Assembly (NCBI RefSeq): GCF_001439605.1
Contig: NZ_LMBX01000006.1
Location: 62,001-126,000, forward strand
Direction: 5' to 3'
Source of the DNA: Cytobacillus praedii
GTDB lineage: Bacteria > Bacillota > Bacilli > Bacillales > Cytobacillaceae
DNA: 64,000 bases
Part shown: piece by piece, positions 1-7,432 of the stretch
Layout: every line of letters begins with the position of its first letter
How positions within the stretch are numbered: position 1 is the stretch's first letter
Notes under the pieces: model-generated
The model's database searches: none
Told to the model about the DNA's origin: nothing
The model's input: the letters and a program-made list of their open reading frames with translations, nothing else
Position numbers and translations under genes: made by a program

Positions 1-1
1 A

Positions 2-115
2 AATGCAGAAGGGGTTTTTGCGGCCATCACGATACTGACGATCATTGGCATTCTTCTTTTTGCCATCATGTCAGCAATTGAAAAGAAAGCATTGCACTGG
101 AAAAATACAGAATAA
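2..115 (+). CDS. ABC transporter permease, C-terminal end (probably ThiX)
   Basis: Only the last 37 codons are in the window; the reading frame is open from the left edge to a TAA. The peptide has one hydrophobic segment (FAAITILTIIGILLFAIM) and then a short basic tail, typical of the last membrane helix of a BPD-type permease. It lies 23 bp upstream of a pyrimidine-binding lipoprotein gene, so the natural reading is the permease of a ThiXYZ-type importer for thiamin pyrimidine breakdown products. The family call rests on context, because too little protein is visible for the permease signature. Confidence 0.6.
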   Translation, partial: NAEGVFAAITILTIIGILLFAIMSAIEKKALHWKNTE

Positions 116-138
116 CAAACAACTGGAGTTGGTTAGTA

Positions 139-1134
139 ATGAAAAAAATCTGGTTTCTAATTTTAATATTAGCAATGCTGCTAACAGCCTGTTCAGAAAA
201 TAAAGCAAATAGCAATGAGAAAGAGAAGCTAGAAGATATTAGCATTATGCTAGATTGGTATCCAAATGCAGTACATACAGCGATTTATGTTGCAAAAGAA
301 AAGGGTTACTTTGCCGATGAAGGGCTGAATGTCAACATTGAGATGCCTGCAGATACAAATGATCCGTTGAAGCTTGCGGCTACTGGGAAGGTCGACTTGG
401 CAATCAGCTATCAAACACAGCTTTTAGTATCAAGAGCTGAAGGGATTCCGGTTGTATCAGTCGCAGCTCTTGTCAGACATTCACTTGATGCCATTATGTT
501 TAAAAAGGATAGTGGCATACAATCTCCAAAGGATTTGGAAGGAAAAAATATTGGGTATCCCTCAGCATCTGTCAATGAAGCGGTTGTTTCTACGATGGTA
601 AAAAAAGATGGCGGCGACATGAATAATGTAAAAATGACCGATGTTGGCTGGGATTTAATGCCGTCACTTGCCACAGATAATGTGGATGCGCTTACGGGGG
701 CTTATATTAACCATGAACTTGTCCTATTAAAGAAAGAAGGGTATGACATGGATATCCTTAAACTTACTGACTTTGGAGTTCCAGATAACTATGAACTTGT
801 AATTGTTACAGGAGAGAAAGCATTAAAGAAGAAAAAAACATCCTTTGAAAAATTCTGGAAAGCTATAACAAGAGCACAGGAAGAGGTTAAAAAAGATCCT
901 GCTTCCGGTCTTAAAGTTCTGCTTGATCATGAAAATGACAGCTTTCCTCTAGATAAGGAAGTGGAAGCTGAAAGTTTACAAGTGCTTTTACCCCTAATGG
1001 AGGAGTCAAATGTGCCGTTCGGATATCAGGAGGAGGACACTTGGAATCAAGTCGCTAACTGGCTTTATGAATCAAAGGTAATCAAGCAGAAAATGAATGC
1101 AAAAGAAGCATTTGTTAACATCGTTTCGAAATAA
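139..1134 (+). CDS. thiY: ThiY-like pyrimidine (HMP/formylaminopyrimidine) substrate-binding lipoprotein
   Basis: A 331-residue NMT1/THI5-like periplasmic-binding-fold protein. The signal peptide ends in the lipobox LTAC with the lipidated cysteine at residue 18, so the mature protein should be tethered outside the membrane. The start of the mature domain (SIMLDWYPNAVHTAIYVAKE) is the typical family opening, where a tryptophan and tyrosine face the pyrimidine ring. The family delivers HMP or N-formyl-aminomethylpyrimidine to ThiX and ThiZ. A GGAG lies about 9 bases before the ATG. The permease end is upstream and thiW, thiD, thiM and thiE follow, which supports thiamin salvage. The exact ligand (HMP or its formylamino form) cannot be decided here, and no tenA is in view. 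Confidence 0.85.
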   Translation: MKKIWFLILILAMLLTACSENKANSNEKEKLEDISIMLDWYPNAVHTAIYVAKEKGYFADEGLNVNIEMPADTNDPLKLAATGKVDLAISYQTQLLVSRAEGIPVVSVAALVRHSLDAIMFKKDSGIQSPKDLEGKNIGYPSASVNEAVVSTMVKKDGGDMNNVKMTDVGWDLMPSLATDNVDALTGAYINHELVLLKKEGYDMDILKLTDFGVPDNYELVIVTGEKALKKKKTSFEKFWKAITRAQEEVKKDPASGLKVLLDHENDSFPLDKEVEAESLQVLLPLMEESNVPFGYQEEDTWNQVANWLYESKVIKQKMNAKEAFVNIVSK

Positions 1135-1165
1135 TGAATGCTACAAATCGAGGGGAGGATTTAAT

Positions 1166-1687
1166 TTGGATAAAACAAAGAAGCTTACATTAACTGCGCT
1201 CATCGCAGCCATTACGACCGTATCAAGCAGTCTCATTTACATTCCAGTAGGATTTGCGAAGATTTTCCCGATTCAGCATTTTGCAAACGTCTTATCAGCT
1301 GTGCTGCTTGGCCCATGGTATGCAGTCTTTCAAGCAGTTATTTCCTCAACTTTAAGGAACTTGCTCGGGACAGGAAGTATTTTTGCTTATCCCGGAAGTA
1401 TGATCGGGGCATTTTTTGCAGCCATTCTATATAAGAAAACAAAGAAACTTACCTTTGCTGCAGCAGGGGAAGTCTTCGGGACAGGAATACTTGGAGCAAT
1501 GGCAACCTATCCAATATCCATTCTGTTATTAGGGCAGGAAGCAGCATTGTTTGGCTTTATTCCTGCATTTATGATCAGTTCATTCACTGGTGCGCTCATG
1601 GGGTATGGTTTGCTCAAGATATTAGTTCGAAATAAGGCAATTGGAGGAATGCTCGATGAAAACAGCACTTACCATCGCGGGCTCTGA
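1166..1687 (+). CDS. thiW: ThiW, S component of an ECF-type importer, predicted thiazole uptake
   Basis: A membrane protein of 173 residues with about five hydrophobic segments. It has the ThiW features FPIQHFANVLSAVLLGPW near the N-terminus and GTGSIFAYPGSMIGA in the middle. The start is taken as TTG at 1166, preceded by AGGGGAGG, rather than an ATG about 70 bases upstream inside thiY. ThiW proteins are predicted S components that bring in hydroxyethylthiazole and share a general ECF energising module (EcfA, EcfA' and EcfT), usually encoded elsewhere; none is here. Its 3' end overlaps thiD by 32 bp, implying translational coupling. Presence of thiM (thiazole kinase) three genes on fits a thiazole substrate; that substrate is inferred, not shown. 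Confidence 0.85.
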   Translation: MDKTKKLTLTALIAAITTVSSSLIYIPVGFAKIFPIQHFANVLSAVLLGPWYAVFQAVISSTLRNLLGTGSIFAYPGSMIGAFFAAILYKKTKKLTFAAAGEVFGTGILGAMATYPISILLLGQEAALFGFIPAFMISSFTGALMGYGLLKILVRNKAIGGMLDENSTYHRGL

Positions 1688-2480
1688 TTCTGGAGGCGGA
1701 GCTGGCATTCAGGCAGATTTGAAAGCCTTCTCCGCACACGGGGTTTACGGAATGTCGGTTATAACTGCCGTTACAGCACAAAATACAGTAGAGGTTCGAT
1801 CCGTGCAGGATATAGAAACTTCTATTATCAAGGATCAAATAGAGGCTGTTTTTGACGATATTCGTGTAGATGCTGTGAAAATTGGCATGTTATCATCTGC
1901 TAAAACCGCAGAGACAGTCGCTGCCTCATTACAAAAATATGAACCTGCGATTGTTGTTCTTGATCCTGTCATGGTATCTAAAGGCGGGCATCATTTACTG
2001 CAGTCTGATGCCATTTCTGTATTAAAAGAAAAAATAATTCCTATGGCAACGATCATAACACCGAACATACCTGAAGCAGAAGTGTTAGTTAGGGGCAACA
2101 TTCAGTCTGCAGAAGATATGTTGGAAGCCTGCCGTTCCATGCAATCTCTTGGTGCTAAAGCCGTCCTGCTTAAAGGGGGACATTTGAATGGGGAACCAAA
2201 TGATTTATTATTTGATGGAGAAATTTTCACTTGGATAAATGGAACCCGAATTCATACGAAAAACACGCATGGAACAGGCTGCACTCTATCATCAGCAATT
2301 GCAGCAAATCTAGCAAACGGTGCTTCATTAATAGATGCCGTTCAGGAAGCAAAGAAATATATTACACTGGCCATCACACATAGTCTTGAAATTGGCAATG
2401 GGCATGGGCCAACACATCATTTCTTTGAGCTTTATAACAATGCAAAACTAGTGAAAAAGTTACACGTCAAGGGGATATAA
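1656..2480 (+). CDS. thiD: Hydroxymethylpyrimidine/phosphomethylpyrimidine kinase
   Basis: A 274-residue ribokinase-fold kinase that phosphorylates HMP to HMP-P and then HMP-PP. The N-terminal GSDSGGGAG (residues 9-17) binds substrate. The C-terminal GTGC (206-209) forms the anion hole, with Cys209 as the conserved residue near the phosphate. The start at 1656 has GGAGG 7-8 bases upstream and gives the normal length. The gene overlaps the end of thiW and sits 3 bp before thiM. It provides the pyrimidine half for ThiE. A close relative, pyridoxal kinase PdxK, shares the fold, but the operon context favours ThiD. Confidence 0.93.
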   Translation: MKTALTIAGSDSGGGAGIQADLKAFSAHGVYGMSVITAVTAQNTVEVRSVQDIETSIIKDQIEAVFDDIRVDAVKIGMLSSAKTAETVAASLQKYEPAIVVLDPVMVSKGGHHLLQSDAISVLKEKIIPMATIITPNIPEAEVLVRGNIQSAEDMLEACRSMQSLGAKAVLLKGGHLNGEPNDLLFDGEIFTWINGTRIHTKNTHGTGCTLSSAIAANLANGASLIDAVQEAKKYITLAITHSLEIGNGHGPTHHFFELYNNAKLVKKLHVKGI

Positions 2481-2483
2481 CAT

Positions 2484-3287
2484 ATGAATAAACAAGAGAT
2501 TAAGGACTTATTTTTAAAAGTAAAAAACCAGAACCCACTCGTTCACCATATTACAAACAATGTTACAATTAACGATTGTGCTAATGCGACGCTCGCGATT
2601 GGTGGTTCGCCAGTCATGGCAACAAGTAACGAAGAGGTCGCAGATATGGTGAAACTGGCAAATGCACTTGTCATAAACTTTGGCACCATTGATGATGAAA
2701 CATATGCTTCAATGGTTCGAGCAGGGCAAGCAGCAAATAAAAAGGGGATACCAGTTATATTCGATCCTGTTGGTGTAGGAGCTACTCCTTTTCGTACCAA
2801 TCGTGCCAAGGACTTTTTAAAGCATGTAAGGGTATCGATCGTTAGAGGGAATGCATCGGAGGTATTTGCCTTAATCGGCGGGGAAGCAAGCACAAGAGGT
2901 GTTGACTCAGGCACCTTGTCCGTTTCAGTAAGAGATTTAGCTAAAAATGCAGCAGCTAAACTTGAGACAATTGCTGTGATTAGCGGGGAATTGGATACCA
3001 TTTCAAACGGAAACCAAATAGTTCAAATCGAAAATGGGGATATTTGGTTAACTCGAATCACTGGAACAGGGTGTATGACAGCTTCCTTAATTGCATGTTT
3101 TTCAGGAGTTACTGAAGATTGGTTCTCGGCAGCGATTGCAGGGATGTCTGTCATGAGCTTAGCTGGAGAGCGTGCAAGAAAAGCAATTCAAGACAATGAA
3201 GGAATCGGAACATATCGAATGAAGTTAATGGATGAAATCTTCCTTATGGATAACCAAATCTGGGCTGAAGGAGTGCGTTTATTATGA
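2484..3287 (+). CDS. thiM: Hydroxyethylthiazole kinase
   Basis: A 267-residue thiazole kinase that phosphorylates 5-(2-hydroxyethyl)-4-methylthiazole for ThiE. Recognisable blocks are PLVHHITNNVTINDCANATL near residue 20, the long GNASEVFAL region, and GTGCM with the catalytic cysteine at residue 197 (Cys198 in the Bacillus subtilis enzyme). Length is normal for the family. The ATG follows AAGGGGAT with good spacing, and the gene is 3 bp from thiD. The stop overlaps the thiE start by four bases (ATGA). Together with ThiW it forms the thiazole branch of salvage. Confidence 0.94.
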   Translation: MNKQEIKDLFLKVKNQNPLVHHITNNVTINDCANATLAIGGSPVMATSNEEVADMVKLANALVINFGTIDDETYASMVRAGQAANKKGIPVIFDPVGVGATPFRTNRAKDFLKHVRVSIVRGNASEVFALIGGEASTRGVDSGTLSVSVRDLAKNAAAKLETIAVISGELDTISNGNQIVQIENGDIWLTRITGTGCMTASLIACFSGVTEDWFSAAIAGMSVMSLAGERARKAIQDNEGIGTYRMKLMDEIFLMDNQIWAEGVRLL

Positions 3288-3907
3288 AACCAGATTACAC
3301 GTTGTATTTAGTTACAGAGGAGTCCATGCCGATAGAACAGCTGCTTCGAACAGTTGAAGAAGCTGTCAAAGGAGGAGTCACCATCGTCCAGCTCCGAGAA
3401 AAAAATGCTTCGGGAAAAAACTTTTTTGAAAAAGCAAAATGCGTGAAGGCTTTGTTATCTGCCTATCATGTTCCACTGGTCATCAATGATCGTGTGGATG
3501 TCGCTTTAGCCGTTGGTGCCGACGGGGTTCATATCGGACAAACCGACCTTCCATTGGCAGTAGTTAGAAGTATAGTACCTTCATCCATGTTTGTTGGTGT
3601 ATCTGTTTCTACAATTAATGAAGCAAAAGAGGCAGAGGAAATCGGTGCGGATTATATCGGAGTAGGTGCCGTATTTCCGACTCACTCCAAAGACGATGCG
3701 AAAATTTTACCTTCAGGAATGCTAGCAGAGATTACGAATGCTGTTGCAATCCCTGCTGTTGCAATTGGAGGAATAAAACTTGATTATATTTCTCAGCTTC
3801 GTAAAATGAATATTGCTGGAGTGGCGATTGTATCTGGGATCATGAAGGCAGATGATCCTTACAACGCAGCAAGCTCTTACCGGAAGAAAATGAGCAGTCT
3901 TGATTAA
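3284..3907 (+). CDS. thiE: Thiamine phosphate synthase
   Basis: A 207-residue TIM-barrel enzyme that joins HMP-PP and thiazole phosphate to make thiamine phosphate. Visible family blocks are VQLREK (residue ~37), VINDRVDVALAVGADGVHIG (pyrophosphate and Mg binding) and YIGVGAVFPTHSKDDA. An AGGAG lies inside the end of thiM and the start overlaps the thiM stop by four bases, so translation is probably coupled. It is the last gene of the visible operon. No T-tailed hairpin follows directly; only a short CCCG/CGGG hairpin at about 3917-3935 is visible. Confidence 0.93.
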   Translation: MKPDYTLYLVTEESMPIEQLLRTVEEAVKGGVTIVQLREKNASGKNFFEKAKCVKALLSAYHVPLVINDRVDVALAVGADGVHIGQTDLPLAVVRSIVPSSMFVGVSVSTINEAKEAEEIGADYIGVGAVFPTHSKDDAKILPSGMLAEITNAVAIPAVAIGGIKLDYISQLRKMNIAGVAIVSGIMKADDPYNAASSYRKKMSSLD

Positions 3908-4302
3908 TAGTTGATCATCCCGAATAAAATACGGGACTGAAACTCTAAAATACAAAAAGTTAGTGTCTCATAGAAGCTTTCCATGTGATATTTTTCCGAA
4001 ATATCCAGACTGTCACATAGGAGCAATAATAAGAAAGGTTCTCCACTATGCCAGAAATCTTGAAGCGTGTCACTAAACATATTAATCAGTCTTTTTAAAG
4101 CATCTAACATCAAGAACAGCACGCTTATTAGAATAGATTCTACTATTAAATCTGCAGGTCAACTAGTACGCTAGTTGACCTGTTTCTGTTGCCTGCCCCT
4201 TTCCCTATTTATGTAAGTAGTTTCAGAAAAACTTAAAAAGTTCTATAATTATAGTTAAGGGTCTAAATATAAAAATAATTTCAACAATAAGGAGAATCTT
4301 TT
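3908..4302. other. Gene-free stretch after thiE
   Basis: This 395-bp stretch has no convincing gene. The minus strand is open for 72 codons (3904-4122), but the peptide starts without a clear ribosome binding site and ends exactly at the thiE stop. It reads like a possible decayed remnant of a longer protein, perhaps a transposase tail, and I cannot name it. The stretch also holds the perfect 12-bp hairpin at 4155-4182. A purine-rich leader with AAGGAG precedes the gene at 4303. Confidence 0.6.
4155..4182. repeat. Perfect 12-bp hairpin with TACG loop, related to the hairpin at 62996
   Basis: CAGGTCAACTAG pairs exactly with CTAGTTGACCTG around the loop TACG, an UNCG-type tetraloop in RNA. Only a weak T-rich run (TTTCTGTT) follows, so it is a poor classical terminator. 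The inner part AACTAG-TACG-CTAGTT recurs as AACTAG-TGCG-TTAGTT at 62997-63012, the reason for calling it a dispersed repeat. Confidence 0.6.
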
Positions 4303-5175
4303 ATGGAAAAAATTACCCGCATTTCAAATGAACTGAAGGACTGGATTCTACAAACATTAAAAAGCGGTGTAAATCCTGAATCAATTGTTGCTGCTATGGT
4401 TAAGAAAGGATTTGATCAAGCATTTGCCTATTCAACAATGTTACGTATCCTAAACAATCAATCTCTAAAAACCGTTGATAGCAATCAAAGCCCTTATATA
4501 TATGAACCTATTGACATGGAAAAAAAGGGGAATCGTATAACTACAACTGATCGAGAAATTAAGGTGCTTTTGAAAATGGATAAGCCATTCATCATGTATC
4601 TTGACAATGTACTAAGTACAGAAGAATGTGATCAGTTAATTCATTTATCAACGAATCGACTTCAACCTTCAGAAATTATCGACCCAATAACAGGAGAAAA
4701 AAAAGCTGTACCTGGAAGAACGAGCAAAGGTGCCTATTATCATTTAAATGAAACAAATCTTATTGCCACGATTGAAAGAAGAATAGAAGAAATAACGAGT
4801 CACCCGCTTAATCACGGGGAAGGCCTTCAAGTATTGAACTATAACATTGGCGAGGAATATAAGGCACATTTCGATTACTTTCCTGCCAATCAAATTGACA
4901 TCGATAAGGGTGGACAGCGGATTGCAACTTTCTTAATCTACTTAAATGATGTAGGGGCAGGAGGTGAAACGATTTTTCCAAAAGTCGGTTTATCTATCGT
5001 TCCAAAAAAGGGAACTGCTGTTTATTTCCATTATGGCAATAGTCATGGTCAAGTTGACCGAATGTCCTTACATAGCAGTATTCCCGTCATAACTGGGGAG
5101 AAATGGGTGGCAACAAAATGGATCCGTCAAACAAAAATCTCCCAGAAAAGCCAAACGAATGAGGTATTAACTTAA
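4303..5175 (+). CDS. Prolyl 4-hydroxylase-like 2-oxoglutarate/Fe(II) dioxygenase
   Basis: A 290-residue soluble protein. The C-terminal two thirds is a P4H-type double-stranded beta-helix. The iron ligands are visible as HFD (His189, Asp191) and the distal His257; Lys267 in GEKWVATKW is the expected 2-oxoglutarate ligand. FLIYLNDVGAGGETIFP is a strong family block. Residues 1-50 form a helical N-terminal module of the kind found in some bacterial P4H proteins and absent from the smallest ones. Bacillus homologues bind collagen-like or EF-Tu-type prolines, but the substrate here is unknown. It is monocistronic, with AAGGAG before the ATG. An AT-only hairpin at 5183-5207 follows. Confidence 0.9.
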   Translation: MEKITRISNELKDWILQTLKSGVNPESIVAAMVKKGFDQAFAYSTMLRILNNQSLKTVDSNQSPYIYEPIDMEKKGNRITTTDREIKVLLKMDKPFIMYLDNVLSTEECDQLIHLSTNRLQPSEIIDPITGEKKAVPGRTSKGAYYHLNETNLIATIERRIEEITSHPLNHGEGLQVLNYNIGEEYKAHFDYFPANQIDIDKGGQRIATFLIYLNDVGAGGETIFPKVGLSIVPKKGTAVYFHYGNSHGQVDRMSLHSSIPVITGEKWVATKWIRQTKISQKSQTNEVLT

Positions 5176-5289
5176 TTTAAGTAAATATTATTAAATAAAT
5201 AATATTTCAAACAAATCCTAATCTTGCCAAAATATAGAATATAAACGTAAAATAAGAGAAAGGTTTTTGTTGCATAGGGAGTGTGCCCG

Positions 5290-6540
5290 ATGGAAATGAT
5301 GAACGGCTTGCTTATTAATTTACTCTTTATTCTTATTTTCGTTTTATTAACAAATATGCTGTTATTACACAAAAATAGATTTACTCAATCTTCAGTTTGG
5401 AACGTATATTTTGTTTTTATCATTTGCGCACTAATTGTCATCTGCCTGCTTCTATCGGTTTCGGTAGGACATGGTTTTATTTATGATTTACGGTTTGTCC
5501 CGTTCCTTCTCGGTGGTTTATACGGTGGGAAGCGGATAACAATCGGATTAGGCATTTTTCTCCTAGTCATTCGATTTATTCTTGGCGGAGATGGATTTTG
5601 GTTATCCTTATTTCTTATCCTAATTTCAACAATTGGAATTTTTGTAATCTCACCGATCTATGTGAAAAAATCACTTTGGACTAAATTAAGCATGGTATCC
5701 ATATTTTCCATTGGATATGCAGTAATTGGCTATTTAATCCCTGCACTATTATATGGTTTTCACGACCTTACCGAATTCGTTATTTACAGCATTATTTTAG
5801 TTATTTCTACCTTTTTTGTAACATACCTTACAGAGATCCTCAGAACTGCATTTGTATTGCAGCTCGAGGCATTGAAATTTGAGAAAATGGAAATTGTCAG
5901 TCATTTAGCCGCTAGTATCAGTCATGAAGTAAGAAACCCGTTAACTGCTGTTATCGGCTTTCTACAACTAATCGGGGAAAATGAGCATGCAAATGAAAAA
6001 AGTAAATCATATGCCATGTATGCTATTGAAGAAGCCAATCGAGCATCTGATATCATAAATGATTATCTTACTTTTGCTAAGCCACATTCAAATGAAGAAT
6101 GTTTAATGAAGATTGAAAAGGAAATCAAAAAGTGTCAGGATATTCTACACCCGCTTACTTTAAAGCAAAATGTAGATATAGAGACTTTTCTTCAACATGA
6201 AGGTTCGATTAAAGGGGATCCCCATAAATTCCATCAAGTATTACTAAATATCGTGAAAAACAGTATTGAAGCAATGCCAGAAGGCGGCATGCTGACGATC
6301 CAAACCTTTGAAATCCGTGATCGTATCCTAATAAAAATAACTGATACTGGCCATGGCATGAAACCGGAACATATTGCTAGACTTGGGGAGCCTTATTTCT
6401 CATTAAAGGGACAAAAAGGGACAGGGTTAGGAATGATGGTAGTTTATCGAATTGTAGACAGCATGAAAGGCACAGTAAATGTAACAAGCGAAATCGATAT
6501 TGGCACATCTATAACACTATCGTTCCCGAGTATCTCGTAA
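5290..6540 (+). CDS. Membrane sensor histidine kinase, KinB-like sporulation-type
   Basis: A protein of 416 residues from the ATG at 5290; GGGAG lies about 8 bases upstream, and an in-frame GTG at 5281 is an alternative. The N-terminal half has five or six membrane helices and no obvious extracellular domain, like KinB and 5TMR-type sensors. The kinase part has the H box ISHEVRNPLTAVIGF (phospho-acceptor His212), the N box LLNIVKNSIEAMPEGG, and the G boxes DTGHGM and GTGLGMMVVYRIV. No response regulator lies next to it. Orphan kinases with this layout in Bacillaceae often feed the Spo0F phosphorelay, so a role in starting sporulation is plausible but inferred. Confidence 0.87.
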   Translation: MEMMNGLLINLLFILIFVLLTNMLLLHKNRFTQSSVWNVYFVFIICALIVICLLLSVSVGHGFIYDLRFVPFLLGGLYGGKRITIGLGIFLLVIRFILGGDGFWLSLFLILISTIGIFVISPIYVKKSLWTKLSMVSIFSIGYAVIGYLIPALLYGFHDLTEFVIYSIILVISTFFVTYLTEILRTAFVLQLEALKFEKMEIVSHLAASISHEVRNPLTAVIGFLQLIGENEHANEKSKSYAMYAIEEANRASDIINDYLTFAKPHSNEECLMKIEKEIKKCQDILHPLTLKQNVDIETFLQHEGSIKGDPHKFHQVLLNIVKNSIEAMPEGGMLTIQTFEIRDRILIKITDTGHGMKPEHIARLGEPYFSLKGQKGTGLGMMVVYRIVDSMKGTVNVTSEIDIGTSITLSFPSIS

Positions 6541-6619
6541 GTTCCATTTATACTTTATTACCTATTTTTATAGTATAATATTGGATAAAAATATAAGTTT
6601 GGAAGGACATCGATTTCAT

Positions 6620-6949
6620 ATGAAAACAATTAAGCCAGTTGAACTAAGTAACAGATTGCAGAAAAATGAAGAGGTATTTATTCTCGATGTTAGAGCAGAA
6701 GAAAAATACAATCATTATCATATCAAAGAACAACATATACATAGTGTAAACATTGAAAAAACACATATTTTTAATGAAAATGATAGCGAGGCAATTTCTA
6801 GCTTGCCAAAGGATAAAGAAATAATTATCACCTGTACAACTGGAAACTCCGCTAGGAAATGTGCAGAGATTTTAGCTAAAAAAGACTACAGCGTAACCTT
6901 GCTTGAGGGCGGAATTACTGCATGGAAGGAATATAAAGATACAAAGTAA
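6620..6949 (+). CDS. Single-domain rhodanese (sulfurtransferase)
   Basis: A 109-residue cytoplasmic rhodanese-like protein. It has the N-terminal LDVRAEEKY block and the active-site loop CTTGNSARKCA, with the sulfur-carrying cysteine at residue 72, followed by LLEGGITAWK, a classic C-terminal motif. I use the ATG at 6620, preceded by GGAAGGAC. An upstream in-frame ATG at 6581 lies right after a TATAAT (6574-6579) and would fall at or before the transcript start. It probably moves sulfane sulfur, but the partner is unknown. It is not co-directional with the next gene. Confidence 0.88.
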   Translation: MKTIKPVELSNRLQKNEEVFILDVRAEEKYNHYHIKEQHIHSVNIEKTHIFNENDSEAISSLPKDKEIIITCTTGNSARKCAEILAKKDYSVTLLEGGITAWKEYKDTK

Positions 6950-6967
6950 GCGGTTAATAATGACCGC

Positions 6968-7432
6968 TTACTTCTTTTTTATATACTTACTGAACTGATT
7001 AAGAGAGAGTATCGTTGTAAAAAAGATGCTATAACCAATGAACGAATATAAATGTTTCCAAGAATGATGGTGCATAAACAATCCGAATGCTTCAGATTGT
7101 TTTTCAAAAACAGCCATGATCAGGCTGAAAGCCAGAATAAATATCGCTTTTTCCCAACATTTCAACTTACTGCACACAATTAAGAAAAATACTGTCAGTA
7201 ATGGGAGGCCAATGAGTGAAAAAAAAATATGTATAGAGAAAATTTCGGGCCATGGTCTTGCTGGAAAAGAATAAAGACCTCTGCCAACAAAATAAAGGTC
7301 TAAGTATGTTCCGTATAAAGAAGAAAACAGGATAATTGGAAGGAAATTCATTATGCTTTTAATCACGAAAAGAAATGGCTTTTTTCGTGATAACCGCAAG
7401 TTCGAGCCTTTCAAGTGTTTTACAATAGTCAT
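6968..7432 (-). CDS. CBO0543-family membrane protein
   Basis: A 154-residue protein with four or five membrane helices. It contains the motif FPARPWPEIF followed by a long hydrophobic stretch, as in the CBO0543 family. It is a paralogue of the gene at 48710, which has YPVRPFPSIF at a similar distance from the N-terminus (about 57-59 residues). That match and a GGAGAG before the ATG at 7432 favour this start, although it overlaps the upstream DUF2515 gene by 74 bp; the ATG at 7351 would avoid the overlap. The function of the family is not known. Confidence 0.7.
   Translation of the reverse strand: MTIVKHLKGSNLRLSRKKPFLFVIKSIMNFLPIILFSSLYGTYLDLYFVGRGLYSFPARPWPEIFSIHIFFSLIGLPLLTVFFLIVCSKLKCWEKAIFILAFSLIMAVFEKQSEAFGLFMHHHSWKHLYSFIGYSIFFTTILSLNQFSKYIKKK

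Noticed and set aside
1..138. TPP riboswitch
   Set aside because: Expected for a thi operon, but this stretch is the end of a permease gene; any riboswitch lies upstream of the window.
2543..3001. 152-codon minus-strand frame inside thiM
   Set aside because: Fully antisense to thiM, which has all family motifs; low-complexity Ser/Ala peptide typical of shadow frames.
3904..4122. 72-codon minus-strand frame after thiE
   Set aside because: No ribosome site, ends at the thiE stop, and I cannot tie the peptide to a family; kept only as a possible remnant in the gap description.
5183..5207. AT-only hairpin AAATATTATT/AATAATATTT as terminator
   Set aside because: No G-C pairs and no T run; too unstable to call as a terminator.
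6581..6619. Upstream ATG for the rhodanese gene
   Set aside because: Starts immediately after the TATAAT, so it would be at or before the transcript start; ATG 6620 has a good ribosome site.
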